This document shows positions 1 to 12,830 of a stretch of 64,000 nt of DNA, one piece after another. The first letter of the stretch is position 1; each line of letters starts with the position of its first letter. The notes beneath the pieces are model-generated. The model searched no databases and was not told the DNA's origin. It worked only from the letters and a program-made list of their open reading frames with translations. Origin of the DNA: Thelonectria olida (Eukaryota; Ascomycota; Sordariomycetes; Hypocreales; Nectriaceae); the NCBI GenBank assembly GCA_020736575.1, contig JAGPYM010000004.1:1550001-1614000 (forward strand), given 5' to 3'. The translations under genes and the position numbers were made by a program.

Positions 1-3000
1 TACATGTTTGTAAGTTTTAGTCGAAATGTAGGACCTTCTTTCCATGCTACGGCGATTCTGTCACTATCAGTTATTTATTGACGTACCTAAACCGTCATGA
101 ACAAACATCCTCATTCTGTAGTTCATTCCTGTCCCCCCTAAGGCGTATCGGCGTATGACCGTATATCGCCACGAGTTGTGACTGATTTAGCCACCATATA
201 AGACGACCTCTTGTGCTCGGAGAACTGAGTAGTTTCCCTAGGATCGCGCAATATCACCCTTGCTCGTTCAGCACTCTAAAGGGAGAAGGACCTCAAGTTT
301 TGTCGAATCATTCCTACAACTGGATTGGGGTAGAGATCGGTTCTTGTCCCTGGACATTTCGGGGCCCTTATAGTTTGTTTTCAGGTTTCGAGTTGTCATC
401 TTGACACCATCAACGCCAAGTATTGCTGTTGCCAAGATTAATTGCAACCAATCATCCAACAAATAATCCGAGCATTCCTCTTAATTCCGATCCTTAAGAT
501 GTAAGATGAAGTCTGTTATTGCTCGCATCACAGGGGAGACTAAGAGTCACTCTTATGGATCACGTTAACATACAACCCCCAAACCCCTGCTCTGCCTATG
601 AATAAGAAGATTATTGCGCTGCTACTGTTTCATTGCTTAAATATAACCCTTTCCTCTGTTTGGTTACGTCCTTCCCAGACACCTCCCAGGTCCATGTCCC
701 GAAAGACATTTTCAACCTCCGCCAGCTACTGCCATGAACACTGAAAAGACATAGGGCGTAGGTAGCCTTAACCGTCGATTACCACTACTAAACCCTGCTA
801 TGACTTCTGTGACATGGGTATCGGCTGGCACGATTCGCCAGGCCATGCCAAAGTTTGACAGCGATTCGAGATGCCTTTCGAACAGGATCTCCCAGGCATT
901 CAGCTTAGCGATCATTATTTTTGGCGCGATTAGCGCAATAAACGAAAAGAAGAAACCAGAGATGCTTTCAAGTGTCTTAGCATAGCTGTTTGTTCGAGTT
1001 CCGAGTCTTCTCCTTGTACCCATGCTACCACCAGCTTGTGACAATCTCCGGCACTGCTACTCAGACATGTACATAAGGAGAAACAAAACTTCATCAAACT
1101 TTTTAGAATATCCGGGCCTGATATGGAACGTCGAACCGTCTCTTGGCTGAGTTTGAGAGCTATTTTCCCTCGTTGCCTCGCTATCTTCTTCGTCCCCGTG
1201 AAAGGACACAGGAGGCTAAGGCGACGTTGACAGAAGTCGATTAGGCAAGACGTTATTAGACTGGAAGTATATAGTAGGTGTCGAAGATGGGAATTCAAAT
1301 ATCACATTCTCGCGAGAACCCAGCACGAAGAGCCAAAAGTGAACTGGTTCTTGGCGACCCTAAGTTGACGTATATCTCAGCTTTTGGCTATTCAGTCTCG
1401 CAACACTATCGAGATGACCGTATGCTTCCATTCTATGCGCTTCAACATCCAACGTTATGGAAACTTGGTTCGTAACTCTCAGTCCTGAACTATGCTTCAA
1501 CTACGTCTCTTATGCTGTCTGCTAAGGCATAGGGAGTTTTGGCCGGGTTCCAATTCACGGCAGGTATCCATCCATAGGTTGTAGTTGGTACCTATTTGTG
1601 ATCTAGTGGACTCATGCTTCTTGAGTGATTGTACAAGAAGTTGCGCCCCATCCTCGCTAGCCCATATACACACCCCTTCGAAGACACTCTTGACTTCCGA
1701 GGCTTCAACTCCAATCTAGGTAAATAGCCACGAGGTCAACTTCCAAAGCTGGAGCAAACGAACATGTCCTCTCGGCCGAACAATCAGCTTCACAGACCCT
1801 TGTTCAAGACGAACCAGGCTGTTGGGTCATTCCGAAGCCGGACGCAACGAAATACAATGCATCACCAAGGATCCCATCAACAGGTTATCCAACGTCAAGC
1901 CGGCATCGGACCTGTCATGATCAGCGAGGCGTCTCTCGAAAGACGTTGGACCTGATATGATCCGGCTCCTCGAAAAGCCAAGGTGATAGGAAGCTGGCAT
2001 CGGATCATGGCCGAGGTGTCTGAAGACCAGCTCGCTCTTCCGAGCGGCACTCGTATTTCCGTGGCTTGACTTTGGACTTCGGTGTTCCGATGGATGAACA
2101 GATAGTATCTCCTGTCAAAGACCAACATCACATGAGCTGGGATTGAAGACAAAAGTGCCGAAGCTATTCATGCGAGCCGGCAGCGGCCACTGAACCGACC
2201 CGACGGAGTTTTCGGGTGTTTGGCCTCGGTCTCGGTGTGCGCGCCGCATCTTCACCTCGGCATATCGCGATGCTACACCTACCGGCTCTGTCCCTTGGCA
2301 TTCAACGAATGAATCAGGAACATTCGGGCCGTATTTCCATTTTCTCCTGCAGTCCAAACTCAGCTTCCTTCCCCGGACAAGGAGACACATGTGAGAATGC
2401 GGGGGAGGAACAAAATGGCCAAGTCTGGACATTAAAGATATGGGGTGCAGGTTGAGCCGCACGCCGAGGAGGGGGAGAAATACGACTTCAGTCGACTCGA
2501 GTCATGCTTATCAGGTGTTGAAGGGCAAAATGGAGTCGTTTCTACGCGACAGCAGGGTCTGGCCACGCTCATTCATGCTCGATGGCAGGTCTATCCGACG
2601 GTAACCTGGGACCCCAAGCCCATAAACCAAGAGTCAGGTCATGTTACAGCCCTGACATGGCTTCCCCCAGGGTCCCAAGACCCCTCCGGATAAATCTTTC
2701 TCTCTCTGTCGAAGCTAGAGCGCACTGATAGCGGCGAAACGAAGCCTTTCGTCGCTAAAACCAAGCTACGTAGTCACCCTGGTCCCTTTGGCTCCGGCGA
2801 GAGTTCCCTCGGCGGGAAGTGTCGACGCAGTTTGACCAAGGAAGCCCGCCAGGTCAATCGTTTCTTGTTCCTGATGCGATAGACTTCCACTAAAACCCCA
2901 GCTTTTCCTCCCCCTTCCTCTAAGTTCTTTGGTACGGCCACCCCGCGAGGTCTGAGGACGAATATCCGGGGGAGCAGTTGAGGGGGGTGTGAGCGAATCT

Positions 3001-3622
3001 GGGGAACGTCGGAAGGCAAAACGCAGGTGACCGGAGGCGATCTCGACCTTCTCTTCAGTCTTGTCTTGATCGAGATGGCTCATGGACAAATCTCGGCGTC
3101 CCGAGTCGGATCCGCTCCTCTTGTCGCCTCTCCGCAATCTCAGGCCATGTGTCTCCCGTTCTCGCTCACCTTAGCACGCCTCAAGCACGGAATGCCGGCC
3201 TTGGAACACGTCGACCGACCCGCCGTGTCTTCGGCATCGCGGCCAGACAATCGCCCAGGTCGGTAGTGCAACTGCAATGGCGCCCGCAAGGAATGAAGAA
3301 ACGTGGTGTCGGCATTCGTCCGTCCGGGCGAGCGGCTCTGCGGCTCCACGACTCCAAAACTTGTTATCTGTGCAATTTGGGAGGGTCTGGAATCGTCTTA
3401 GGTGAGGGTCACTCTAGTTTCTCCGCCTTGCGTTTTCTTCCCGGACCGACATGGAACAGAGGCGTCCCTGGCTTGGTAGGGAACAGCAATAGCTCAGCTC
3501 CCTCGCCGCCCCTGATACGGGCTGCACCTTGTTTCTGCGCCTGTTCCTTCTCGCCCCCTTGGTGGATCCCTCCCTCCAAAGGGGGGCGTGTGCCGTGCGT
3601 CCTCCTCCCAGTGGTGAGCATG

Positions 3623-3641
3623 GAGAGAGAGAGAGAGAGAG
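3623..3641. repeat. (GA)n microsatellite
   Basis: An uninterrupted GA dinucleotide run of about nine units in the left spacer. It lies in no supported gene. Confidence 0.8.
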
Positions 3642-6358
3642 CCCCAGAGTTGGCTTTGGACCCTGCGCCAAACATGAGAACGCCCGCTACCACTGACACG
3701 AACGGGATGCAAGCCACAATGGACGAGGCCCCAGGGTCCGAGCTCCAGCTCCACGGATGATAACGATGGAGAAGCCCACGGGGGAAATTGGAGGGCGTAC
3801 GATCGATTCTTTGTTGTGCGTATCCGATCCTCTCCGAAGCGCCGAGGACGCATTAACCACCACCACCACCACGACGCCAAAGGGTTCGATGAGGCTCCTC
3901 CGTGAGACGGATCCTTATCCGGCACAAGGTCAGATCGAGGTGTGGTCTGTCCGGATCCTCAGATGTGGAGGAGGGGAGAGAAGTCCCGGTGAGCCGACGG
4001 TTAATGCAATGCATCTTGTCAACAACTACCTGTGTGACCTAAATAAGTGCATTTCCTTACGAGAAAGCTCGCATCATTCAAGCTATAGAATAGTTTGCAT
4101 TACTCCGCCGATTACAGCATCGTTTCATGCTACGTAGGAGACCTCAGCTGAGGCCGCTTGTCTTCACATGTCAGAAAAGCCCCAATGGGAACTGGAGCCA
4201 TTCTCAACGTGCAAATTGGCTTCCATCACGGAGCATAAACTGTTGTTAGCTGGTGCTGAGCTCAGGCTGCCTATTCAAAGCATGTGACGGTGACGAAGCT
4301 TCTCGAGCAAGCACACGATTCAACGAGCTTCCTTCGCACAGAGCCCTCGGAGCCGCACGACAAGCTCGATGCAAGCATTCGAATCGGGAAGAAGGAGGGT
4401 CGCTAATTCGGGGTTGGGACCATCGGTTCTTACTTAGGTTTCAACCAGTGTAAGTTTCCAAAGATGAAGCTGGAATCCAGTGCCTGGTTTCCAATGATCA
4501 TATCATCATGTCGATCAGTAAGCCTTCGAGGACCGAGAATCGCCAATTCATCAACAGAGCTCGGTTCAAGGAGTCAAGCCATCATCGAAGAGAAAGCTCC
4601 GGATGAATCCGGATGCGCGACAGTGCAGTCCTACAACAAACATCCATCTGGTTTCCCCTGGTGCCTAGTTATTCCCGTAAGCAGCTCCGATAGACGTCAA
4701 TGCCAGCATCGATCGGCCTGAAGCCGTGAGAGCCATCGCATCGTGCTTCGGAATCGCGGCACTGCTTCCCCCCAGCTAGCTGCTAGGTCTAATCATGCAT
4801 GTGCGAACCAAACACCAAAGCTTGGCTGATGGGTTGCACGGATTTGCTTGTGATGACGGCCGACGTCGTAGGAGGCTGCCCTCAGCTGAACGGCAGAGGC
4901 TTGGAGAAAATGACATGTGCAAAGGAACATGCCGTGTGAAAGCCGCCAACAACAGCCCAGCCCGCCCTGCGCAGGATCGAGAGACTATGTACTTGGTACC
5001 AACAGTTAAGAAGAAAAAAAGCCACACGGGGAATTTGATTGTCACCGAGCAGGGACAAGGCCAGATGCACAAAAACGTGGGAGTTGGGAACAACCAACAT
5101 GCACCTCCAGCTTACATGCGACGTTAAAAGTCGGGATGATGATGGATCATGAGTTGCTTTTGGGCATCAGCTTCGTTGTCTTCTGCATTGTTTCACATCT
5201 GCCCGGACATGACGAAGCAATTGCATCGACAAGTCGTCGTAGGGGTGTAAGGCGGCAAGGCGGCTGCTTACCTGTAGTATCTGTGATGATAAGGAAGGCG
5301 GTGAAGATTGCATATGCAATTTACAGTGTTTCAACCAAGCAAGGCAAGGTGGTCGACGAATACGTGTTGTTGTGTCTTGTCTTGCATCGAGTTTGCAGGC
5401 CGAAATGCCATCAATTGGAAGCCGAGAGAGAAAGGGAGGCTATACTGTCGTACAACACACCCTCTCCCTTATGCGTGGCTGACTGACGCAAGCCTCACCT
5501 GGACATGAGCAAACGCGAACGTGGGGATGGCGCAAGCGTCGAGGATGCATCCATCACCAACTGTCAGTTGCTTCTGACAAAGATGTTCACCACCAACATC
5601 ATGATCCACGCAGCCTTCTCTCACCAAGCCCTTCGGAGTCCCTCTCATAGACGCCCGGCTTCCCTCATCAGGGACCAAACCAACCAAAAACATGTCTCCC
5701 CCTTGTTTCCCGTCCTCTCCCGTCCCGGCCGCATGAAGTCATGTCCCGTGCGACGACTCCCCACACCCCCGTCAAACCAGCAACCCTTGAACCCTGCCCC
5801 AAGCATGCTTGAGGGATGGGATGGAGCCCTCCCCTTCCCCATGTCCCATCATCGCGGGGCCACAAGCGTGGGGGGACGCGTCAAGGGGTGGTGGCTCAAC
5901 GATGGGCTTCCCGGGGATTGCCGCCCTTCACTTCACCTTTCTGGCCTCATTCGAAGAAGAAGACGTTCTGTCGTCACTCCTCAGCCGATGGTGACATTAC
6001 TGCCCAGTTTTTTTAGTCCAGTTTTTCCTTCTGGTCTCTTTCCGAAGCTCGATGACTCCCGATGCTTGCACTTCCTTGGCGCTTTCAATGTCAAGTATTT
6101 CTGTTCCAAGGCAGCAGCTGAAGAGACGGCTCGTGTAGAATTCCACCATCGGCCTCATTTCCGGGGAAAGCATTCTTCCCTTGGTCCTCTCTTTCTCCGT
6201 CTTCCCGTCATACTCCCGTGAGACGCACCCCCTGATTTCCCCTTACTTAGCAGTCCAAGCGCCAGGTTCAAGATGATGAGGCTGGCTGAGCGGGAGGCAA
6301 GGGAGAAGACAAAAAAGAAAAGAAAGATACAATCATCCCCAGACCACCGAGAAAAAGG

Positions 6359-6393
<35 letters not shown>
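6359..6393. repeat. Poly(A) tract of about 35 nt
   Basis: Thirty-five consecutive A residues follow an A/G-rich segment (6301-6358) and end abruptly at unique sequence. It is the longest homopolymer in the window. It could be the 3' tail of an old retroposon inserted in + orientation, or simple slippage growth. Confidence 0.9.
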
Positions 6394-6396
<3 letters not shown>

Positions 6397-6570
6397 CCAT
6401 TGAGCCAGCTGGTTGGTGATAAGGCTAGCGCCAACCCGCGTTTCCTCTCTTTCAGGGTGCCCTCCGTCGCCCCCAGATTACGGCGCAGCATTCGTACCGG
6501 ACTCTCTGCCTTTTGCCGTCCCTCGATGTGGCATGTGTCTGTCACAGGCCATTTTTAGCCGGGGCTTCCA

Positions 6571-6601
6571 GTGCTCCCAGGGCTCCCAGGGCTCCCAGGG
6601 C
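6571..6601. repeat. Short tandem repeat, CTCCCAGGG x3
   Basis: Three near-perfect direct copies of a 10-bp unit reading GCTCCCAGGG, within non-coding DNA. Confidence 0.7.
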
Positions 6602-8831
6602 GTGTCCCGTCGGTTATGCTATCCGGCCTTCGACTTGATCCTTGTTGAAAGAGCCACGGGCTTCAACCTCCGAATTGATAGAAAAGTGTAAGTCTGTTGA
6701 CCGACGGAAAGCCAGGGCGAAGAAGAACATGATAAAGGCTCATGACCAGTCAAATCTCCTTACTTCGTGTTTTAGCCTTCCGGTCATGGTCGGCCACGGC
6801 ATCAATGCCAGACAATGGATGAGTCTTCACCTTCAACCACACGCCCCCTTTTGTGCCGTGTGGTTTGTCTGGCACGCACACGACAGTGTCAGCCCTGCTC
6901 CTGTTTGTTTGTCCTTCCCGGCGCCCCTTTGCTCAGTCACTGTCGTCGTCCCCCTTCGCCCACCCTTTTGGGGGACTTGCAGCGGGTTGAGATGAGAAGA
7001 TGAGCTATCTCGAGATCACCCAACAGACCCCACCCCCACACTGAACTGTGCTTTGATGTGCTTTAATATCCCCATGGACTACACATCCGAGTGGCTTCCT
7101 TTCGTTGACCGTCTCGAGGTAGCTGCAACCGCAATCACAAATTGGCGGCCATTCATGGGACACAGAATGCAAGGGAGATGGAAAGGAGGCCATACGCACA
7201 CAATGAAGAGAACATGCAGCCCCAAGGGCAGCCGTTGTCGTCACGGGCGTCTGGCTATGGTGGTGGTGCCTGGATAGACCGGGAGCCAAGCCCTACCGCC
7301 AGAGAACTCACCCGGCCGTGGCCTTAGAACACACACGAACGAATGGTTCCTGTGTTGGAAGCGCTCGAATGCCAAGGCGACCACCCTCCATCATCTACCG
7401 CAGCCCGTTTGCCCGGCTTCTTTTCTCTTTACGCTTTTGTGGCTGGATCAGAGGAAATTCAGGTTGTCGAGCCGCCTTGCCGTCCCATCGATCTGGCCAC
7501 TCGCTGTCCGATGTTCGCCCCTCCGTCGTCGGCCCTCCCAGAGATGGACAGGGATCGGTCGGTCCCCTGCGCACCGTCGAGCCGCCTGTATCCGTTCCAT
7601 TGTGTATGTGAGGTTGTTACTCGTCAGCTCTCTTCTCGCGTCTCAGTCTCAGCTATCTGACTCCTTGGTGCACATCCCACCTACCGTTTCAATCTCTGAA
7701 GCCATCTTACCGCCGGAACCCCTGAATCAGGGTAAGACTGATGAGTTGATAGAGTTGATGATCAGATGCAACATGCCTATCCCTTCCCCCTCAACGCCCC
7801 CTCCCCACTAGGATCTTAGTGAACAATACGGAGTAGAGTTCCAGTTGACGTTTGGAATGTCTTCTTGCTGTTCCTGAACCAGACGAACGAGCAATTAGAC
7901 ACCGGATCGGCCTCGTTGACATCACGACATCTCATCGTCATCGCGATCAACCACTACCGCCCCCAGCTTATTGATGTGTCTCTCCCCCGCGATACGACCA
8001 CACGGACACACACCACACCATACACACCACCCTAGATTTTTCCGTCTCCTCTATCGTAAACTTCCCCCTGCCCGTCGTTTTCCCTCTCGACCCCCAAATA
8101 TCCGTAGACACAACAACACCAAAAAAAAAAATTGGATGCCTTGTTCACACCACACCCGGCGACCTTCGGCGAGCTCATTCGCCGGCGCCCGTCTGGCGGT
8201 GTGGGATGGAAGACGCCTTGTGCACCACAAACCACAATGCCACGGTGTGTTTAATCAGACAACCAATTCCCCCCCAAAAGATGACTCTTAACCACAATGC
8301 CAAAAAAGCAATTTTGTGTGGTGATTGGGTCGTGCATGTGAGACGGTATGGCGGCCACACTCTTTGTTCAAAATGCGTGATGGTAACGCTGTTTTTGCAA
8401 CCTCCCTCTTTGGATCAGCCCCTTGACCGAACGTTCCAAGGCCGGTCGCCGGGCGGCGCTTCTGAACGGGATGCCGTCCTTTCGCTCTTGTTTGGGGGAA
8501 ATAGCCAAAATGTCTCTTGACGGCCCGACCGGCTCTCGAAACCGGTTGTCGTATTGACTTATCACACAAGTGCCAAAGTTCCTCTCCAACAACCCCAGGG
8601 TTGTCAAAAAATGGCACGCTGATCTGATTTGCGATTCTGGCAACGTGGTTCCTCGTTCTTGGATACGCTCTCGCCAAACGAGACAACAAACCTTGGCAGG
8701 AGGGAACAAGGCCATGTCAAACTGAGAACCTCATTTCACACAAAAGAATCAGACTCTTGCTTCGCAGATAAGGCGCAGTCTGCCTGAAAGCCTAAACAGG
8801 GAGAGCTGACGTGATCCTCTTGGTGTCGAAA

Positions 8832-8858
8832 ACACACACACACACATACACACACACG
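8832..8858. repeat. (CA)n microsatellite
   Basis: A CA dinucleotide run interrupted once by TA, in the spacer left of creA. Confidence 0.85.
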
Positions 8859-11045
8859 CCCACCAAAACCCAAAGTGTTTGCGCGTATGTGAGTGAGTCG
8901 TCGCCCAGGTGAAGCGAGGTGTAGTGTACCAAGCGGCCGCCCTCCACGCATGCCACCTGCACCCCAAAGACGGCCAAAAAGCAAAAAGCGGACAAGCAAA
9001 TGGCCGTCTGGGGTTGAGTTCGAGCGGGCGTCTTGTGTGGCTTCAAGTTTGCCCTGGAGAGGCTGAGCCTAAGCAAAACCCACCACCAGGGGCGTCTCAC
9101 TCGACGATCAAAAACAAGGCGCTCATGGCGGGAGCTGAACAACAGCCGAATTGGTAGATATCTCATTTTCCATAGATGTCGGGGGATTGTGCGTTGGCGT
9201 CGTCTCGGTGTTAGTGCCGTGGTGGTCCATGTCCATGTACGTAAACCAGACCGCCGGCACGCAAAGGATCTGGGCTGGCAGCTCGGTGTTTTTCTCCGTT
9301 GATACAGGAGTAGCCGGTTAGGTAGGAAGATAAAGCGTGGCCGCACGAGAAACAAGCCAAGACCATGAGGCGCCGCCAGCGCCTAAAGCAACTTCGACCC
9401 TTATGCAGTCAGTCAGGCTATGGCCGTCCAAGCCCAACACTTGTTCGGAGTTGGTGACTTGGACGCCGAGACGGAGTTCCCAACCGATCCCACGAAAGGT
9501 TTCGTACTCACTCAGTCCCCCACGGGGGGTTGGAATTGGGATGCCTCCTGTCAGACATCTCACGGGATGCCATCTCCCTGATGTCGCCTGGTCACTTTCC
9601 CATGTGATAACAAGCACACTTTCAACACCTCCCTCAGAAGGAAAAGTACAAAGGGACAAAAAAAAAAAAGATGGGGCCAAGGGCTGTGGGTAACATTGCG
9701 GCATCGATGGATGCTCGTCACCTTTCTGGCTTCTGCCATCAACCAAGTCAAGTGTGGGGTTGGATGGAGGGGAGAACTTTTTTGTGCGTGGAGGGGTGGT
9801 GGGCGGAATTGGCTCACGGCCCCACGCATAGCAGTCTGGGCGAACAGCATACGTCCATCCATATCATGGCATGGCACAGCAGAGCATAACATTACCATGA
9901 GCATTCCCTGCCAGCAAAGAGAGAAACGAAAGGAAGCCCTCGGCAGTTCGCCCTATCGTGGAGACAGGTTTCCAACACCCGGAGCTGCACGTCCGCTTGC
10001 GCATTTTCCCTCAAGCTGTCGACAAGGCAAGCTTGTATGTTCCTAGTTACCTCCCCCAAAAAGCATAGTCGGCCCCAGAATCTGCCATCTCTTTCACGAA
10101 AAAAACCGGCCGCCTCGATATGGACAGTCTTGCCTTGGCGCAGTTCCGCTCTAGCAGACTTCTCTGCCCTTGCCTTCTTAGACCATATAGCGTCATTAGG
10201 GGACCAAGCACCACAGGCCAAGAACGAGGCGAGACATCTCAACTCAGCCCCCTCAGAGTGAAACCACGGCGTCTCCGCGTCACCACGGGGGCATTGGGTA
10301 GTTATTGGTGGAGCGACAGTCGACGAGGCAAGTTGAGCTGTCACATTTGACAAACATGTAGCGAGGAGAGAAAAAGCAAAGCCAAAAAAAGGAGGCGTGG
10401 CACAATGAAATGAGTTAAATCGTTGCCTGGTTGGCATTTCGTTTCGTACGCTGGTAGGTATCTGTCTATCGCAAAAATCACAATTCATGCCACCCATCCC
10501 TAGGTATCCGCTCGTCCCCGGTCCTTGTGGATCACATACATAATCATATAACAAATACAATAGAAAAGAGAAAAACACAACTGAGGAGAACTGTAAAATG
10601 GAAATTTTGTGCTTTCAAAGCAACAGGAGTCGAGTTTTTTTTTTACCTCCACAAGAATCTGGTATATCAAATAGACTTCGCTTTTCCGGTCGAGGTTTGG
10701 TAGCCCCGACAGCCCCGAGGCGAGCCCGAGGGAAAATCCAAGTGCTCCGCAATTCGACCAAGTGCTAGTCCACCGCCCATCCACCAAGAGGGGAAAATAA
10801 AAACAAAAAGGAAAAGAAAATAGGACCCTGATAATAGATGCGGGCTGAGGCCTGATGTCCTATCAGCCCGCTCATCGAAAAGATGTTTGCTGCGTTCTTC
10901 AGAAATGCCGCCCATATCCTCGCCGATTGCTCAACTCATGAGGAGAAATTCGAATGCCATGTAACCCATAAACGCCGTCTCTGTCTATTCCTCTATAGTT
11001 CGTCATCAAGTCGTTGGAAGTGCCAATCCATGGATGAGGTCTGCC

Positions 11046-12296
11046 CTACATCCGATCCATGAGATCGCCGCCAGCCAGGCTTCCAGCGGCTGAACTCCTG
11101 CCGCTGTGACTGCTGAAGCCGTTGTCTGAGAGAAGGTCCTGGACAGCCACCTTGGGGACCTGGGGAACAGGGAGCTTCCTCTGAGAGCCGTCGGGGCGGC
11201 TGATGATGTCGGTCAATGACATTCCAGTGCTGCGGGGGGCAATGACGGGAGGAGGGCCTTGGAATCCGTTGGAAGTGTTGTCTAGATGGGGCTCCATAGG
11301 TGCGAGGGCAGGCGTCGTGTTGTGCTGTAGAGAGAGATTTCGGAGGCTGGGGAGCTCGTAGCCAGCAAAAGGTCGCAGGCGGGGGGAGTGAGCAGGCGTC
11401 GCAATGGGGGTATGATCAGGGGTAGGGGAGAGAGAGTCATGGGAGAAAGTTGGCGACGAGGGGGCCGTCGAGTTGGGCGAGTTGGGTCGCGATCTCTTGG
11501 AGTGCCGCATAGCACCGCTGTAGTGATCATCGCTAGGCTCGTCAGTTGAGTGAGTGCGAGACGTGGACATATGGTAGGCGGACAAAGTGGGTAGGTGGCC
11601 TCGCGAGCCGTGCATTCCATGGCCGTAGTAAGGGTGGTGGCGGTTGTGATGGTGGGTGGAAGGAGGAGCCGTGTGGTTCTCACGCTCGACCTGAGCAGCC
11701 TCCGAAGCGGCCTTGGCGAGCATTGAAATGTCACCACCACGGTTGTAGTGCAAAGAGGAGTGAGAAAGAGCAAAGTTTGAGTAAGAGTGAGGAGGTGAGA
11801 CGTTGGGCGAGGCCAGCGTAGAAGTAGGCGCAGAGCGGATTGTCTTAGGAGCGGGAGGAGGAGCCATCATGCCGTCAGGGTGCATGTGAGGCATGTGCTG
11901 CTGGTGCTGTTGAGCGTGCTGCTGAGCCTTGTTCCCTCGCCTCGAGTTGGGGTTGTTGTGAATGCGAGAATGGCGGGTGAGCTCATCGGAGCGAGAGAAC
12001 TTCTTGCTGCAGCCGGGGAACTGGCAGGCATGGGGCTTCTCGCCAGTGTGAGTGCGGATGTGACGAGTCTGGTGCTCAAGGCGGTGGAAGGCCTTATCGC
12101 AGAGAGGGCACTTGTAAGGTCGAGGTAACTCGTTGGAGGAATCCGAGGCCTGGGCGCCGGGAAGAGGCCCGTTGGGTTTGATAATGGTCACTGCGGCGGT
12201 AGCCATGTTGCTATCCTGAGGCCTTTCGCTGTCCGTCTCAGCCGCTGTGGGATTGAGGAGGTTGGAGAAGGCCACGGCGGATTGTGCTCGTTGCAT
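11046..12296 (-). CDS. creA: Carbon catabolite repressor CreA/Cre1, C2H2 zinc-finger transcription factor
   Basis: Intronless, 416 aa. CreA represses genes for less-favoured carbon sources when glucose is present, binding 5'-SYGGRG in promoters in the nucleus. Two C2H2 fingers are intact: C63/C66/H79/H83 and C91/C96/H109/H113, joined by a TGEKPH linker and followed by the basic stretch NPNSRRGNK. The start at 12,296 is chosen because the family N-terminus MQRAQSAV...FSNLLNP begins there; the frame stays open 104 codons upstream but without an ATG. Further family landmarks are a His/Gln-rich stretch (about 127-140), an acidic Ser motif [10 protein letters not shown] (248-257) in the place where casein kinase II acts on Trichoderma Cre1, the conserved block [16 protein letters not shown] (267-282), [10 protein letters not shown] (315-324) and a C-terminal [20 protein letters not shown] (366-385). 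Length is normal for the family. Confidence 0.97.
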   Translation of the reverse strand: MQRAQSAVAFSNLLNPTAAETDSERPQDSNMATAAVTIIKPNGPLPGAQASDSSNELPRPYKCPLCDKAFHRLEHQTRHIRTHTGEKPHACQFPGCSKKFSRSDELTRHSRIHNNPNSRRGNKAQQHAQQHQQHMPHMHPDGMMAPPPAPKTIRSAPTSTLASPNVSPPHSYSNFALSHSSLHYNRGGDISMLAKAASEAAQVERENHTAPPSTHHHNRHHPYYGHGMHGSRGHLPTLSAYHMSTSRTHSTDEPSDDHYSGAMRHSKRSRPNSPNSTAPSSPTFSHDSLSPTPDHTPIATPAHSPRLRPFAGYELPSLRNLSLQHNTTPALAPMEPHLDNTSNGFQGPPPVIAPRSTGMSLTDIISRPDGSQRKLPVPQVPKVAVQDLLSDNGFSSHSGRSSAAGSLAGGDLMDRM

Positions 12297-12608
12297 GTGA
12301 AGGGATATTGACCCGTCGCTTATACAATGGGTCAAGTAGTGGAAGTCGATGTGGTTAAGGTCCAGGGATAAGAGGTTGAGTCGGTGCGTCGATGTAGTTG
12401 TTGAGTGTTGATGTTGTTGGATCGAAGAGACGAAAGAGTGTTGGAGAGTTGAGGCAGGTGCAGGTTGAAAGTCTGGGGAAGTCCGGAGTAATCTAGTCGT
12501 TGGCTTTTTGAAGAACAAGAATCTCTGGAGGAAGGAGGGGACGGGGGGGGAGAAATGGTTATAAACGTCGCCGGGCTCGGCCGGCCGGTACAAGAACGGC
12601 GGCCACAA
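12297..12608 (-). promoter_or_regulatory. creA 5' leader with an open frame fused to creA
   Basis: The 312 bp upstream of the creA ATG contain no stop codon in the creA frame and no in-frame ATG. The translated stretch is rich in Gln, His, Ser and Thr with no family match. Most likely this is 5' UTR that happens to be open; a non-AUG extension cannot be ruled out by reading alone. Confidence 0.4.
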
Positions 12609-12781
12609 AGCGAAATGCTGGCAGCGCCTGTAGCGAGGATTGGTACCTGAACACGCCTGCAGGCAGCGGTAAAACAGGAGCCTTCAGGGCAGGTTGGTAG
12701 GGGGGTCTGGTGTACAGCGGGTGGGATGGAGGACGAGGGTGAGTGTGAGGAGCGGGTGGGTGAAGGAGGGTCCCCCAGGGG

Positions 12782-12830
12782 GTGGGGTTAGGGGCTGGGC
12801 GGGCGTGAGACGTGGGGCTCATCCGTGGGG
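12782..12830 (+). promoter_or_regulatory. Cluster of three CreA-type sites (GTGGGG) upstream of creA
   Basis: GTGGGG occurs at 12,782-12,787, 12,812-12,817 and 12,825-12,830, matching the CreA consensus SYGGRG. They lie about 490-530 bp upstream of the creA start codon. Autoregulation through such clustered sites is described for creA/cre1 in Aspergillus and Trichoderma. The local GC richness makes single matches cheap, so the cluster is suggestive only. Confidence 0.45.

Larger units (their letters stand above)
1..11045. other. Gene-poor spacer downstream of creA
   Basis: No reading frame here shows family motifs, consistent codon bias or a believable exon-intron structure. The first 2 kb look less GC-rich than the rest, and short minus-strand frames at 712-1298 have some coding flavour but no recognisable family. 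From about 2.2 kb on the DNA is GC-rich, with CT/GA-rich strings, short homopolymers and microsatellites. Several long frames (for example 5505-6221 + and 9892-10578 -) are rich in Pro, Arg and Ser and look like chance openings in GC-rich DNA. The last few hundred bases next to 11,046 presumably hold the creA 3' UTR. Old transposon or RIP-altered remnants cannot be excluded by eye. Confidence 0.6.

Noticed and set aside
5505..6221. 238-codon frame in the left spacer
   Set aside because: Low-complexity, Pro/Arg/Ser/His-rich, no motif, and ends in pyrimidine-rich DNA; typical of chance openings in GC-rich sequence.
9892..10578. 228-codon minus-strand frame downstream of creA
   Set aside because: No family signal, no splice logic, and it occupies the expected creA 3' region.
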